Of a DNA stretch of 64,000 bases, positions 9,519 to 18,374 are shown piece after piece. The stretch is taken from contig NZ_CP121666.1 of the NCBI RefSeq assembly GCF_029714325.1, positions 3,286,001 through 3,350,000 of the forward strand, given 5' to 3'. The notes beneath the pieces are model-generated. The model was not told where the DNA came from. It was given only the letters and a program-made list of their open reading frames with translations, and did not search any database. The stretch is from Bradyrhizobium sp. CB1717. GTDB lineage: Bacteria; Pseudomonadota; Alphaproteobacteria; Rhizobiales; Xanthobacteraceae. The first letter of the stretch is position 1. Each line of letters opens with the position of its first letter. The position numbers and the translations under genes are program-made.

Positions 9519-10751
9519 CTAAGCGCTCAGGATGCGCCGGCAGGCATCGACGAAGACCTGCGCGCCGGTGACGATATCGGCATCGGCGGTATTTTCGGTC
9601 CAGTGATGGCTGATGCCGCCGATCGACGGCACGAACAGCATGCCGGCCGGCATGACGGTCGCGAGCATCTGCGCATCGTGGCCGGCGCCGCTGGGCATGC
9701 GGATGGATCGGCCGCCGGCAACCGCCTTGCTCGCAGCTTCGATCGCGTCCTGAAAGCCCGCGTTCATCATCGCCGGTGCGCCGGTGCGGATTTTATCGAC
9801 GCTGACGGTGCAGGGGCCTCTCGCGCTGGCCTCGTCCGCCATCGTGCGCAGCAACTGCTCGAGCCGTTCGATGACCGCCGGATTGTCGTCGCGGATCTGG
9901 AATAGCATCTCGGCGCCGCCCGGAATGATGCTCGGTGCGCCCGGCTCGAGCGTGATGCGGCCGGTGGTCCAGACCGTGCGCGGACCGCATGCGGCCGGGA
10001 AACGTTCGTCGATCGCGACGCAGAATTTTGCCAGCGCGAGGCCGGCATCCTTGCGCACGGCCATGCGCGTGGTGCCGGCGTGGTTCTGCTCGCCGCTGAA
10101 ATTGATCCGGTATTGCCAGATGCCCACGATCGAGGTCACGACCCCAACCGCAAGATGGCTGCTCTCGAGCGTGTCGCCTTGCTCGATATGCGCTTCCAGA
10201 TACCCGACGTGCCGGCCCGGCTCGACAGCGACACGTGCGCGCCCCGAGAGACCCATCTCGGCGAGCGCATCGCGCATGGCGCGACCACCGGTGCGATCGC
10301 GCGCGGCGTCGATTTCAGCCTCCGTCACTTGCCCCACATAGGAGCGCGAGCCGAGGAAGCTGCCAAAATGTCCTTCCTCGTCGCACCAGGCGGCGACTTC
10401 GACGGCGCCCTTCACGGAGGGATCGGCATTGAGCACGCGGGCGGCTTCGAGCGCATAGATGACGCCGAGCGGGCCATCGAGCCAGCCGGCGTAGTTCTGG
10501 CTCTCCAGATGCGAGCCGGCAAGAAGCTTCGGTCCAGCCTTCGTGCTCGTCCCCAACACATTGCCGATGCCGTCGATCGTAGCCGAGAGGCCCGCGTCGG
10601 GCAGCTTCTGAACCAGCCAGTGCAGCGATTGCCTGTGCGGCTCGGAGAAGGTCGGCTTGTGCACGCCGCTCTTGTAGGCGCCGATGGCGCGAAGTGCGTT
10701 GAGGTCGGCGAGGACGCGCTCGCCGTTGGCGCGGGACTGAGTGTCAGGCAT
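9519..10751 (-). CDS. M20-family Zn-dependent amidohydrolase (hydantoinase/carbamoylase type)
   Basis: 410 residues with the N-carbamoyl-amino-acid amidohydrolase pattern. Metal-ligand blocks are GSHLESQNYAGWLDGPLG, WCDEEGHFGSFLGSR and EAHIEQG, with HAGTTRM in the dimerisation domain and GAGHDAQMLA plus GGISHHW near the end. These enzymes cleave N-carbamoyl, N-formyl-like or allantoate amide bonds. It is the last gene of the leftward hut operon, and its ATG overlaps the ABC ATPase stop by eight bases. No hutG is present, although hutF makes N-formylglutamate. I infer it may hydrolyse that product, but the family alone does not prove it. Confidence 0.85.
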   Translation of the reverse strand: MPDTQSRANGERVLADLNALRAIGAYKSGVHKPTFSEPHRQSLHWLVQKLPDAGLSATIDGIGNVLGTSTKAGPKLLAGSHLESQNYAGWLDGPLGVIYALEAARVLNADPSVKGAVEVAAWCDEEGHFGSFLGSRSYVGQVTEAEIDAARDRTGGRAMRDALAEMGLSGRARVAVEPGRHVGYLEAHIEQGDTLESSHLAVGVVTSIVGIWQYRINFSGEQNHAGTTRMAVRKDAGLALAKFCVAIDERFPAACGPRTVWTTGRITLEPGAPSIIPGGAEMLFQIRDDNPAVIERLEQLLRTMADEASARGPCTVSVDKIRTGAPAMMNAGFQDAIEAASKAVAGGRSIRMPSGAGHDAQMLATVMPAGMLFVPSIGGISHHWTENTADADIVTGAQVFVDACRRILSA

Positions 10752-11529
10752 GTTCGGCAACCTTCAGCGCCTCGGTGCGGATCTCCTCGACCAGCCGCTC
10801 CTTGAGCTGGACGAATTCGGGCGTGGTCTTGATCTTGTACGAGCGTGGATGCGGCAGGTCCACGGTAATCTCGGCCTTGATGCGGCCGGGACGGGCACTC
10901 ATGACGATGACGCGGCTGCCGAGGAAGATCGCTTCCTCGATGTCGTGGGTCACGAACAGCACGGTCTTCTGGTCGCGCTCCCAGATTCCGAGCAGCATTT
11001 CCTGCATCAGGGCGCGGGTCTGGTTGTCCAGCGCGCCGAAGGGCTCGTCGAGCAGCAGGATTTTTGGATCATTGGCGAGCGCGCGTGCGATCGCCGTGCG
11101 CTGCTGCATGCCGCCGGAGAGCTGCTTGGGCCAATGGTTCTCGAAGCCGGACAGTCCGACCTGGCGGATGAAGGCATCCGCGATCTTGTTCCGCTCCTGC
11201 TCGGACACGCCGCGCTCGCGCAGGCCGAAGGCGATGTTCTCGCGCACGGTCAGCCAGGGGAACAGCGTGTAGGACTGGAACACCATGCCGCGATCGGCGC
11301 CCGGCCCGGTCACCTCGCGCCCGTCAAGCGTGACGCGGCCGCCGGTCGGGCGGTCGAGCCCGGCGACGATGCGGAGGAGTGTGGACTTGCCGCAGCCGGA
11401 CGGGCCGAGGATGGTGACGAAGTCGTTGTTGCCGATGGTGAGGTCGGTCGGCTCCAGCGCCCTGGTCGGCGCGTTGCCGTGGCGGGCGGGGAAGGTGCGC
11501 GAGACCTGTTCGATCTTGAGAATGGTCAT
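10744..11529 (-). CDS. ABC transporter ATP-binding protein (NitT/TauT family)
   Basis: 261 residues. Walker A GPSGCGKST, signature LSGGMQQR and Walker B ILLLDEPFGALD followed by the H-loop VTHDIEEA are all intact. The subtype matches TauB/SsuB/NrtD importers. The ATG overlaps the permease stop (ATGA), and the 3' end overlaps the amidohydrolase start, so the genes are translationally coupled. In this hut context it probably energises uptake of histidine, urocanate or a related imidazole compound. Confidence 0.92.
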   Translation of the reverse strand: MTILKIEQVSRTFPARHGNAPTRALEPTDLTIGNNDFVTILGPSGCGKSTLLRIVAGLDRPTGGRVTLDGREVTGPGADRGMVFQSYTLFPWLTVRENIAFGLRERGVSEQERNKIADAFIRQVGLSGFENHWPKQLSGGMQQRTAIARALANDPKILLLDEPFGALDNQTRALMQEMLLGIWERDQKTVLFVTHDIEEAIFLGSRVIVMSARPGRIKAEITVDLPHPRSYKIKTTPEFVQLKERLVEEIRTEALKVAEHA

Positions 11530-12299
11530 GCGAGCTTCCACGGGAACAGCCAGGCGTTGAACGCCTTGAACAGGAAGTCGGAGACGAGCCCGATCAATCC
11601 GATCACGATGATGCCGAAGATGATCTGGCCGGTATTGAGCAGCGCCTGGCTGTCGGTGATCATGTGGCCGATGCCGGACGATGAGCCGATCAGCTCGGCG
11701 ACGATGACATAGGTCCAGGCCCAGCCCAGCACCAGCCGCAGGATCTCAGCGATCTCCGGCGCAGAGGAAGGAAGCAGCACACGGCGGATGATGCCGCGGT
11801 CCTTGGCGCCCAGCGTGTAGGCCGCCTCGACCAGGTCGCGTCGCGTGGCACCGACGGTCACGGCGACCATCAGGATGACCTGAAACACCGAACCGATGAA
11901 GATGACGAGCAGCTTTTGCAACTCGCCGATACCGGCCCAAAGAATCAACAATGGAATGAAGGCGGACGCGGGCAGATACCGCGCGAAGGAGACGAACGGC
12001 TCAAGGAAGGCCTCGACCGGCTTGTAGGCGCCCATCAGAACGCCGAGCGGCACCGCGATGATCGCCGCGAGCGCAAAGCCGCCGACGACGCGCCAGATCG
12101 TCATGCCGATGTCGAAGACGAAGCCCTGCTTCGTCAGCAGCTCGAAACCTTCCTGCACCATGGTCAGCGGGTTAGCGAGAAAGGTCTTCGACACATGGCC
12201 GCCGAAGGTCGCCCAGGACCAGAGGGCAACGAAAAGCACGAAGAACGCGAGGCCAAAGGCCACGCGCTGCCTCGATGTCACGGGATCCAGGGGACGCAT
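11526..12299 (-). CDS. ABC transporter permease (NitT/TauT family)
   Basis: 257 residues with about six membrane segments and the EAA-like loop (VEAAYTLGAKDRGIIRRVLLPSSAPEI) that docks with the ATPase. Typical of SsuC/TauC permeases. The start ATG is at 12299; the stop overlaps the ATPase start. It follows the binding-protein gene by 71 bases that contain a strong stem-loop, an arrangement that usually lowers permease expression relative to the binding protein. Confidence 0.92.
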   Translation of the reverse strand: MRPLDPVTSRQRVAFGLAFFVLFVALWSWATFGGHVSKTFLANPLTMVQEGFELLTKQGFVFDIGMTIWRVVGGFALAAIIAVPLGVLMGAYKPVEAFLEPFVSFARYLPASAFIPLLILWAGIGELQKLLVIFIGSVFQVILMVAVTVGATRRDLVEAAYTLGAKDRGIIRRVLLPSSAPEIAEILRLVLGWAWTYVIVAELIGSSSGIGHMITDSQALLNTGQIIFGIIVIGLIGLVSDFLFKAFNAWLFPWKLA

Positions 12300-12329
12300 C
12301 AAACTGTCTATCCGGGTGGTCGATCACGC

Positions 12330-12357
12330 GCCGGTCCCGCCTCGTGGCGGGACCGGC
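12330..12357 (-). terminator. Intercistronic 12-bp stem-loop after the binding-protein gene
   Basis: GCCGGTCCCGCC and GGCGGGACCGGC form a perfect 12-bp stem with a TCGT loop, lying between the binding-protein stop (12371) and the permease ATG (12299). There is no U-run, so this is more likely an attenuator or 3'-end mRNA stabiliser than a full terminator. Confidence 0.7.
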
Positions 12358-12370
12358 AGCTCGGTGAAGC

Positions 12371-13315
12371 TTACTTGATGAAGCTGGCGTCGTAGAGGTC
12401 TTCGACCTTCGGCGCGGCCTTGATGATGCCGATCTCGAGCAGGAGCTCGGCAGCGTCCTTATTGAAGGTCAGGAAGTCGCCGGCGAAGAACTTCTGGTTC
12501 GCGGCCTTGTCCTGCCAGCGCAGGTACTTTGCCGAGTTACCGAACTGCTCGCCGGTCTGCTTCACGTCCGCGCCCATGATCTCATAGGCCTTGGCCTGGT
12601 CCTTGGCGATCATGTCGAGCGCCTCGAAATAGCTGTTGGCAAGCGCCTGCGCGGCCTTCGGGTTCTCGCTCAGGAATTTGGGCGTGCAGCCAAAGGTGTC
12701 CATCACGATCGGATAGTCCAGCGTGGTCGCGATGATCTTGCCCTTGTCGGGGGCGGCGCGTACGGTCGACAGATACGGCTCATAGGTCATCGCGGCGTCG
12801 TTCTGGCCGGAGACGAAGGCCTGCGCTGCGGCTGCCGGCTCGAGGTTCACGACGGTCACGTCCTTCGTGGTGAGGCCGTTCTTCTTGAGCATCCAGGCCA
12901 GTGCGAAATAGGGCGACGTGCCCGGCGCGGACGCTGCGACCGTCTTGCCCTTCAGGTCCTTGATCGCGGCGATGTCGTTGCGCACGGCCATGCCGTCGGC
13001 GCCATAGCTCTTGTCGAGCTGGAAGATCTGCTTGGTGGCGACGCCGTTGGCGTTCCAGGAGATCCAGGTCTCGACCGTGGTCGCCGCGCACTGGATGTCG
13101 CCGGAGGCGATCGCGAGGTGGCGGTCCTTCTGCGGAATCTTCTTGATGGTGACGTCGAGACCGTTCTTCTTGAAGATGCCGGCTTCCTTCGCCAGCGTCA
13201 GCGGCGCGAAGCCGGTCCATCCGGAGATGCCAACGCCGACCTTGACGTCGTCGGCGAGCACGGGAGTGGCGGCCGTAAGCGCAATGATTGTCGCAAATAC
13301 CTTTGAACTACGCAT
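12371..13315 (-). CDS. ABC transporter substrate-binding protein (NitT/TauT family)
   Basis: 314 residues with a signal peptide (MRSSKVFATIIALTAATPVLA) and a type II periplasmic binding fold of the NMT1/THI5-like group (GWTGFAPLTLAKEAGIFKKN, GDIQCAATTVETW, GKTVAASAPGTSPYF). First gene of the transporter set, with ribosome site AAGAGGAC. The hut genes upstream and the amidohydrolase downstream suggest a histidine-related ligand. The ligand is inferred from context only. Confidence 0.9.
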   Translation of the reverse strand: MRSSKVFATIIALTAATPVLADDVKVGVGISGWTGFAPLTLAKEAGIFKKNGLDVTIKKIPQKDRHLAIASGDIQCAATTVETWISWNANGVATKQIFQLDKSYGADGMAVRNDIAAIKDLKGKTVAASAPGTSPYFALAWMLKKNGLTTKDVTVVNLEPAAAAQAFVSGQNDAAMTYEPYLSTVRAAPDKGKIIATTLDYPIVMDTFGCTPKFLSENPKAAQALANSYFEALDMIAKDQAKAYEIMGADVKQTGEQFGNSAKYLRWQDKAANQKFFAGDFLTFNKDAAELLLEIGIIKAAPKVEDLYDASFIK

Positions 13316-13421
13316 GTTTGTCGTCCTCTTGCCGATCGATGGATTGACGTCCTGTTGATCCCTATTGGTCCACGCAGACCGTTGCCCGAAGCGTTGCACG
13401 AATTGTGCCGACATCGTTCTC

Positions 13422-14150
13422 TCAGCCTCCCTTGAATCGGGCGACAAGGCGGTGAGAGTCACCGGGATAAAGCAGCCGCACCGCGGTGATGGTGCGCGCG
13501 CTGCGCCAGGTGTAGCGGTCGATCACGAGGCATGGCGCGCCGACGGCGATGTCGAGCGCTTCCGCCGTGCGATCGTCCGCGACAATGGCGCTGATCGTAT
13601 GCTCGGCCTCTGTCCATGGGACATGGTGAAGCAGCCAGGAGCCGGGCGGCTCGCGCGAAAAATCGGCGGTCGCCGCATTCGGCACGGAGGAGAGATCGAT
13701 CAGCCTGTCCTCGACTGCGAACGGTACCTTGTCGGCGCTGTGGCGGCAGGTGATCGCGACCACCTTGCCGGCCTTCTTGACGCCGAGACGGTCGCGGTCG
13801 GCGGCGGTCGCCGCGCGCAGCTTGCGGCCGATCAGCTCGTAGCCGTAAGCGCGGCCGAGCGCGGTGATCTCGGCGCGGATGTCGGCGATCTTGAGCACCG
13901 CCGACTGATGCTGAGGCCGGCGCACGAACGAGCCGGCGCGCCGCCGCCGTTCGATCAGGTCGGCCTGCGCGAGCTCCGACAGCGCCTTGTTGACGGTCAT
14001 GCGCGAACAGCCGTAGCGCGCGACCAGCTCATGCTCGAAGGGAATGCGATGCCCGGGCGGCCACTCGCCGGTCAGGATGCGCTTCTCGATATCGGCGCGG
14101 ATGCGCTTGTAGAGCGTCGGCTGGTCGGCTGCGTCTGCGGTGAGGCTCAT
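13422..14150 (-). CDS. hutC: Histidine utilisation repressor HutC (GntR family)
   Basis: 242 residues: an N-terminal winged HTH (LYKRIRADIEKRIL, GHRIPFEHELVARYGCSR, MTVNKALSELAQADLIERR) and a C-terminal UTRA effector domain (HSADKVPFAVEDRLIDLS, IVIDRYTWRSA-like). HutC represses hut operons and is released by urocanate. Its ATG overlaps the hutF stop (ATGA), so it is co-transcribed with hutF. The perfect palindrome at 15540-15559 is the likely operator. The assignment is strong because of both sequence and neighbours. Confidence 0.93.
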   Translation of the reverse strand: MSLTADAADQPTLYKRIRADIEKRILTGEWPPGHRIPFEHELVARYGCSRMTVNKALSELAQADLIERRRRAGSFVRRPQHQSAVLKIADIRAEITALGRAYGYELIGRKLRAATAADRDRLGVKKAGKVVAITCRHSADKVPFAVEDRLIDLSSVPNAATADFSREPPGSWLLHHVPWTEAEHTISAIVADDRTAEALDIAVGAPCLVIDRYTWRSARTITAVRLLYPGDSHRLVARFKGG

Positions 14151-15505
14151 GCAACGAGCCTCCGCATCGCTGTGTTGAAGCGCTCGCGCGCGGCTTGGCG
14201 CAGCCTGTGCCGCCCGCCTTCGACCACCTTGTTGCCGCCGGCCCAGACGCAATCGACCGCAGCGCCGCTCGCGGCAAAGATCCAGCCGTCGATGACGGCG
14301 TCATGCGTACGTCCTGCGAGCGACGGATGTGCGGCGTCGAGCGTGACGATGTCGGCGCGCGCGCCGGACGCAAGGCCGACCGTTGGCTGCGCCAGCGCCC
14401 GCGCGCCGCCGGCAAGCGCATCATCGAACAGCGAGCGCCCGGTCGAGCGACCTGCGCCGCCGGAGAGGACGTTGCGCTGGCGGTGCTTGAGCCGCTGACC
14501 GTATTCGAGCTGGCGCAATTCGTCGGCGGCGCCGATCAGCACGTTGGAATCGGTGCCGACGCCGAAACGGCCGCCCGCGTCGAGAAACTCGCGTGCCGCA
14601 AAAATGCCGTCGCCGAGGCTTGCTTCCGTGATCGGGCAGAGGCCGGCGACCGCGCCGGTCTTCGCGAATGCCGTCACTTCCTCAGTCGTCATGTGGGTCG
14701 CATGAATGAGACACCAGCGCTGATCGACCGGGGCGTGCTCCAGCAGCCATTCCACCGGGCGCCGGGCCGACCAAGCGAGGCAATCCTCGACTTCCTTGAC
14801 CTGCTCGGCGGCGTGGATATGGATCGGGCCGCCTTCTGCAAGTGGAATGATCGCGGTGAGTTCGTCCGGCGTCACTGCGCGCAAGCTATGCGGCGCGATG
14901 CCAATATTGGCGCCCGGCAATGCTGCAATCGTCTTGCGCGAGGCCGCCATCAACGCGTCGAACTGATCGACCGTGCAGATGAAGCGGCGCTGGCCGGCAT
15001 GCGGCGCTGCGCCTCCAAAAGAGCCATGCGCATAAAAACTCGGCAGTAGCGTGAGCGCGATGCCGGAGGCCTCGGCGGCCTGCGCGATCTGCGCGGCCAT
15101 CTCGGCGATATCGGCATAGGGCGAACCGTCGCGGTTGTGATGCAGATAGTGGAATTCGCCGACGCGGGTAAAACCCTGCTCCAGCATCTCGATATAAAGC
15201 AGCGTCGCAACAGCCACGACGTCGTCCGGTGTCATTGCCAGCGCAAAGCGATACATCGTCTCGCGCCAGGTCCAGAATGTGTCGGTGCTGTCGCCGCGCA
15301 GTTCCGCCAGGCCCGCCATGCCGCGCTGGAACGCGTGGCTATGCAGGCTCGCAAGTCCCGGAAGCGCGATGGCATGGCGCTCGTCGCCGGCGGCGGGCGG
15401 CACGCCCGGCGTCACCGCCGCGATCGCGCCGGCGGTGACGACCACCTGCACGTCATTGGCCCAGCCCGAAGGCAGGAGCGCGGAAGCGAAATGCAGTCGG
15501 GACAT
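14147..15505 (-). CDS. hutF: Formimidoylglutamate deiminase HutF
   Basis: 452 residues, amidohydrolase superfamily. Metal-site motifs are LHSHAFQR, IHIHAAEQ, LIHATHM and GTDSNVLIG. HutF converts N-formimidoyl-L-glutamate to N-formyl-L-glutamate plus ammonia in the five-step histidine pathway. It is the first gene of the leftward operon, divergent from hutI, with a short shared promoter region holding the predicted HutC operator. The product needs a deformylase, and no HutG gene is in the window. Confidence 0.94.
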   Translation of the reverse strand: MSRLHFASALLPSGWANDVQVVVTAGAIAAVTPGVPPAAGDERHAIALPGLASLHSHAFQRGMAGLAELRGDSTDTFWTWRETMYRFALAMTPDDVVAVATLLYIEMLEQGFTRVGEFHYLHHNRDGSPYADIAEMAAQIAQAAEASGIALTLLPSFYAHGSFGGAAPHAGQRRFICTVDQFDALMAASRKTIAALPGANIGIAPHSLRAVTPDELTAIIPLAEGGPIHIHAAEQVKEVEDCLAWSARRPVEWLLEHAPVDQRWCLIHATHMTTEEVTAFAKTGAVAGLCPITEASLGDGIFAAREFLDAGGRFGVGTDSNVLIGAADELRQLEYGQRLKHRQRNVLSGGAGRSTGRSLFDDALAGGARALAQPTVGLASGARADIVTLDAAHPSLAGRTHDAVIDGWIFAASGAAVDCVWAGGNKVVEGGRHRLRQAARERFNTAMRRLVA

Positions 15506-15539
15506 GATGACACGCCGGCTGGACAGAACCGCCTTACGA

Positions 15540-15559
15540 TTATATGTCTAGACATATAA
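15540..15559. promoter_or_regulatory. Predicted HutC operator, perfect 20-bp palindrome
   Basis: TTATATGTCTAGACATATAA is its own reverse complement and lies between the divergent hutF and hutI starts. GntR/HutC proteins bind palindromes with a central GT-N-AC pattern, matched here by TGTCTAGACA. It could control both operons at once. Confidence 0.85.
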
Positions 15560-15578
15560 GTCAAGCATCCGACGGCGA

Positions 15579-16805
15579 ATGGATACCCGCATGGCAGAGC
15601 GCTTCGACCGGATCTGGCACAATGCCCGGCTCGCCACGATGCTGGCCGATCGTCCCGATCTCGGCGAGATCGAGCACGGTGTCATCGCTGCGCGCGGCGG
15701 CCGCATTGTCTATGCGGGCGCGAAGGCGGATTTTCCCGTTGATGCGGAGGCGATCGATCGGATCGATTGCGAGGGACGCTGGATCACGCCGGGTCTCGTC
15801 GACTGCCACACCCATCTCGTCTATGGCGGTAACCGCGCGCATGAATTCGAGCTGCGCCTGAAGGGCGCAAGCTACGAAGAGATTGCCCGCGCCGGCGGCG
15901 GCATCGTCTCGACGGTGGCGGCAACGCGCAAGGCGAGCGAAGCCGAGCTCGTTGCAAGCGCGCTGCCGCGGCTCGATGCGCTGATCGGCGAGGGCGCGAC
16001 CACGGTCGAGATCAAATCCGGCTACGGCCTCGATGTTGAAACCGAGATGCGGCAACTCTCCGCAGCGCGCAGCCTCGGTCGTCGGCGGCCGGTCGCGATC
16101 CGCACCTCCTTCCTCGGCGCCCATGCGCTGCCGGTGGAGGCCGATGGCGACAAGGATCGCTACATCGACCTTGTCTGCAAGGAGATGTTGCCCGCTGTGG
16201 CAAAGGCTGGCCTTGCCGATGCCGTCGACGCCTTCATGGAAGGGATCGCGTTCTCGGCAGAACAGACCGCGCGGGTCTTCGAGGCCGCGAGAGGGCTCGG
16301 GCTGCCGGTGAAGCTTCATGCCGACCAGCTGTCGAACCTCGGCGGCGCTGCGCTTGCCGCCAAATACGCCGCATTGTCGGCCGATCACCTCGAACACACG
16401 GATGAAGCCGGTGCGGCGGCGATGGCGAAAGCCGGAACGGTGGCCGTGCTGCTGCCCGGCGCGTTCTACTTCATCCGCGAGACGCAGAAGCCACCGGTCG
16501 AGGCGTTCCGCAAGCATGGCGTTGCCATGGCGCTCGCGACCGACTGCAATCCCGGCAGCTCGCCGCTGACATCGTTGCTGCTCGCGATGAACATGGGCGC
16601 AACGCTGTTCCGGATGAATGTGGCCGAGTGTCTTGCGGGCGTCACCCGTGAAGGCGCGCGTGCACTTGGTGTGCTGGGCGAGACCGGCACACTGGAAGCC
16701 GGGAAATGGTGCGACCTCGCGATCTGGGACATCGAGCGTCCCGCCGAGCTCGTCTACCGCATCGGCTTCAATCCGCTGCATCGCCGCGTATGGAGGGCAC
16801 AGTGA
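15579..16805 (+). CDS. hutI: Imidazolonepropionase HutI
   Basis: 408 residues, amidohydrolase fold. Motifs are [48 protein letters not shown] and [10 protein letters not shown]. It hydrolyses 4-imidazolone-5-propionate to N-formimidoyl-L-glutamate in the cytoplasm. The start is the ATG at 15579 or the in-frame ATG at 15591; neither has a strong ribosome site. The stop overlaps the hutH start (GTGA), indicating coupled translation. Confidence 0.95.
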   Translation: MDTRMAERFDRIWHNARLATMLADRPDLGEIEHGVIAARGGRIVYAGAKADFPVDAEAIDRIDCEGRWITPGLVDCHTHLVYGGNRAHEFELRLKGASYEEIARAGGGIVSTVAATRKASEAELVASALPRLDALIGEGATTVEIKSGYGLDVETEMRQLSAARSLGRRRPVAIRTSFLGAHALPVEADGDKDRYIDLVCKEMLPAVAKAGLADAVDAFMEGIAFSAEQTARVFEAARGLGLPVKLHADQLSNLGGAALAAKYAALSADHLEHTDEAGAAAMAKAGTVAVLLPGAFYFIRETQKPPVEAFRKHGVAMALATDCNPGSSPLTSLLLAMNMGATLFRMNVAECLAGVTREGARALGVLGETGTLEAGKWCDLAIWDIERPAELVYRIGFNPLHRRVWRAQ

Positions 16806-18361
16806 CCGAGCAGGGCGCGGCAATCGTCGTCAAGCCGGGAACGGTGAGCTTCGACGATCTCGTGCGCGTACTCGAAGGCGCCCCTGTCGTCCTCGATCCA
16901 TCGTTCTGGCCGCGTGTGGAGGCGGCTGCGCAGATCGTTGCGCAGGCCGCGCAGGCCGATGTTCCCGTCTATGGTATCAACACCGGCTTCGGGAAGCTGG
17001 CCTCGAAGCGCATTCCGCCCGACCAGACCGCGCTGCTGCAGCGCAATCTCATCGTCTCGCATTGCTGCGGCGTCGGCCCGGCGACGCCGGAGCCGATCGT
17101 GCGGCTGATGATGGCGCTGAAGATCGTCTCGCTCGGGCGCGGTGCCTCCGGCGTGCGCCGCGCGGTGATCGAGCAATTGCAGGGCATGTTGGCGCGGGGC
17201 GTCTACCCGCTGGTGCCGCAGCAGGGCTCGGTCGGCGCCTCCGGCGATCTCGCGCCGCTTGCGCATATGACGGCGGTGATGATCGGCGAGGGGCAGGCGA
17301 TCATTGACGGTAAGACGGTGTCCGGCAGCGAGGCGCTCGCCGTCGCCGGCCTCGCGCCGCTGACACTTGGACCCAAGGAAGGCCTTGCGCTGATCAACGG
17401 CACGCAGTTCTCGGCCGCCTACGCCATATCGGGCGTGCTGCGCGCGTTTCGCCTCGCGAGGGCCGCGCTCGTGACCGGCGCGCTCTCGGTCGATGCGGCG
17501 ATGGCCTCGACGGCGCCGTTCCGTCCCGAAATCCAGGCGCTGCGCGGCCATGCCGGCCAGATCGCCGCGGCGGCCACGCTGACCGCGCTGCTCGACGGCA
17601 GCGACATCCGCCTGTCGCATCTCGAAGGCGATGAGAGGGTGCAGGATCCCTATTGCCTGCGCTGCCAGCCGCAGGTCGCGGGCGCAGCACTCGACCTCAT
17701 CTCGCAGGCCGCCCGCACCCTGATCGTCGAGGCCAATGCGGTCACCGACAATCCGCTGGTACTGGTCGAGACCGGCGAGATCGTCTCCGGCGGCAATTTC
17801 CACGCCGAGCCGGTCGCCTTCGCCGCCGACGCAATCGCGCTGGCGTTGTCGGAGATCGGCGCGATCAGCGAGAGGCGGATCGCAACGCTGGTCGATCCTG
17901 CGCTGAATTTCGGCCTGCCGCCGTTCCTCACCCCCGATCCCGGCCTCAATTCCGGCTTCATGATCGCCGAGGTGACGGCGGCCGCGCTCTACGCCGAGAA
18001 CAAGCAGCGCGCGCTCGCATGCTCGATCGATTCGACGCCGACCAGCGCCAACCAGGAAGACCACGTCTCGATGGCCGCGCATGCCGCGCGGCGCCTCTCC
18101 GACATGGCCGACAATCTCGCCGCCATTCTCGGCATTGAGCTTCTGGTCGCAGCCCAAGGCATCACGCTGCGCGCGCCGCACGCGACCAGCGCGCCGCTGG
18201 TCGCCGTCATCGCAGCGCTACGCGAGCAGGTGCCCGCACTCGGCGCCGACCGTTACATGGCCGGCGATCTCGCCAAGGCCGCCGCGCTGATCGAAGCCGA
18301 TGCATTGCCAGCAGCAGCGCTCGCCGCGCTTCCAACCGATCCGTTTCCGCGACTTGACTGA
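16802..18361 (+). CDS. hutH: Histidine ammonia-lyase HutH
   Basis: 519 residues. It converts L-histidine to urocanate plus ammonia. The self-forming MIO cofactor triad Ala-Ser-Gly is at about residues 146-148 ([10 protein letters not shown]), with other conserved blocks [17 protein letters not shown]-like ([11 protein letters not shown]) and EDHVSMA. The start is the GTG at 16802, because GGAGGGCAC sits just upstream and the codon overlaps the hutI stop. The open frame extends further 5' into hutI, but that part is not HutH-like. Confidence 0.95.
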   Translation: MTEQGAAIVVKPGTVSFDDLVRVLEGAPVVLDPSFWPRVEAAAQIVAQAAQADVPVYGINTGFGKLASKRIPPDQTALLQRNLIVSHCCGVGPATPEPIVRLMMALKIVSLGRGASGVRRAVIEQLQGMLARGVYPLVPQQGSVGASGDLAPLAHMTAVMIGEGQAIIDGKTVSGSEALAVAGLAPLTLGPKEGLALINGTQFSAAYAISGVLRAFRLARAALVTGALSVDAAMASTAPFRPEIQALRGHAGQIAAAATLTALLDGSDIRLSHLEGDERVQDPYCLRCQPQVAGAALDLISQAARTLIVEANAVTDNPLVLVETGEIVSGGNFHAEPVAFAADAIALALSEIGAISERRIATLVDPALNFGLPPFLTPDPGLNSGFMIAEVTAAALYAENKQRALACSIDSTPTSANQEDHVSMAAHAARRLSDMADNLAAILGIELLVAAQGITLRAPHATSAPLVAVIAALREQVPALGADRYMAGDLAKAAALIEADALPAAALAALPTDPFPRLD

Positions 18362-18374
18362 AGAGGTGTTCCGC

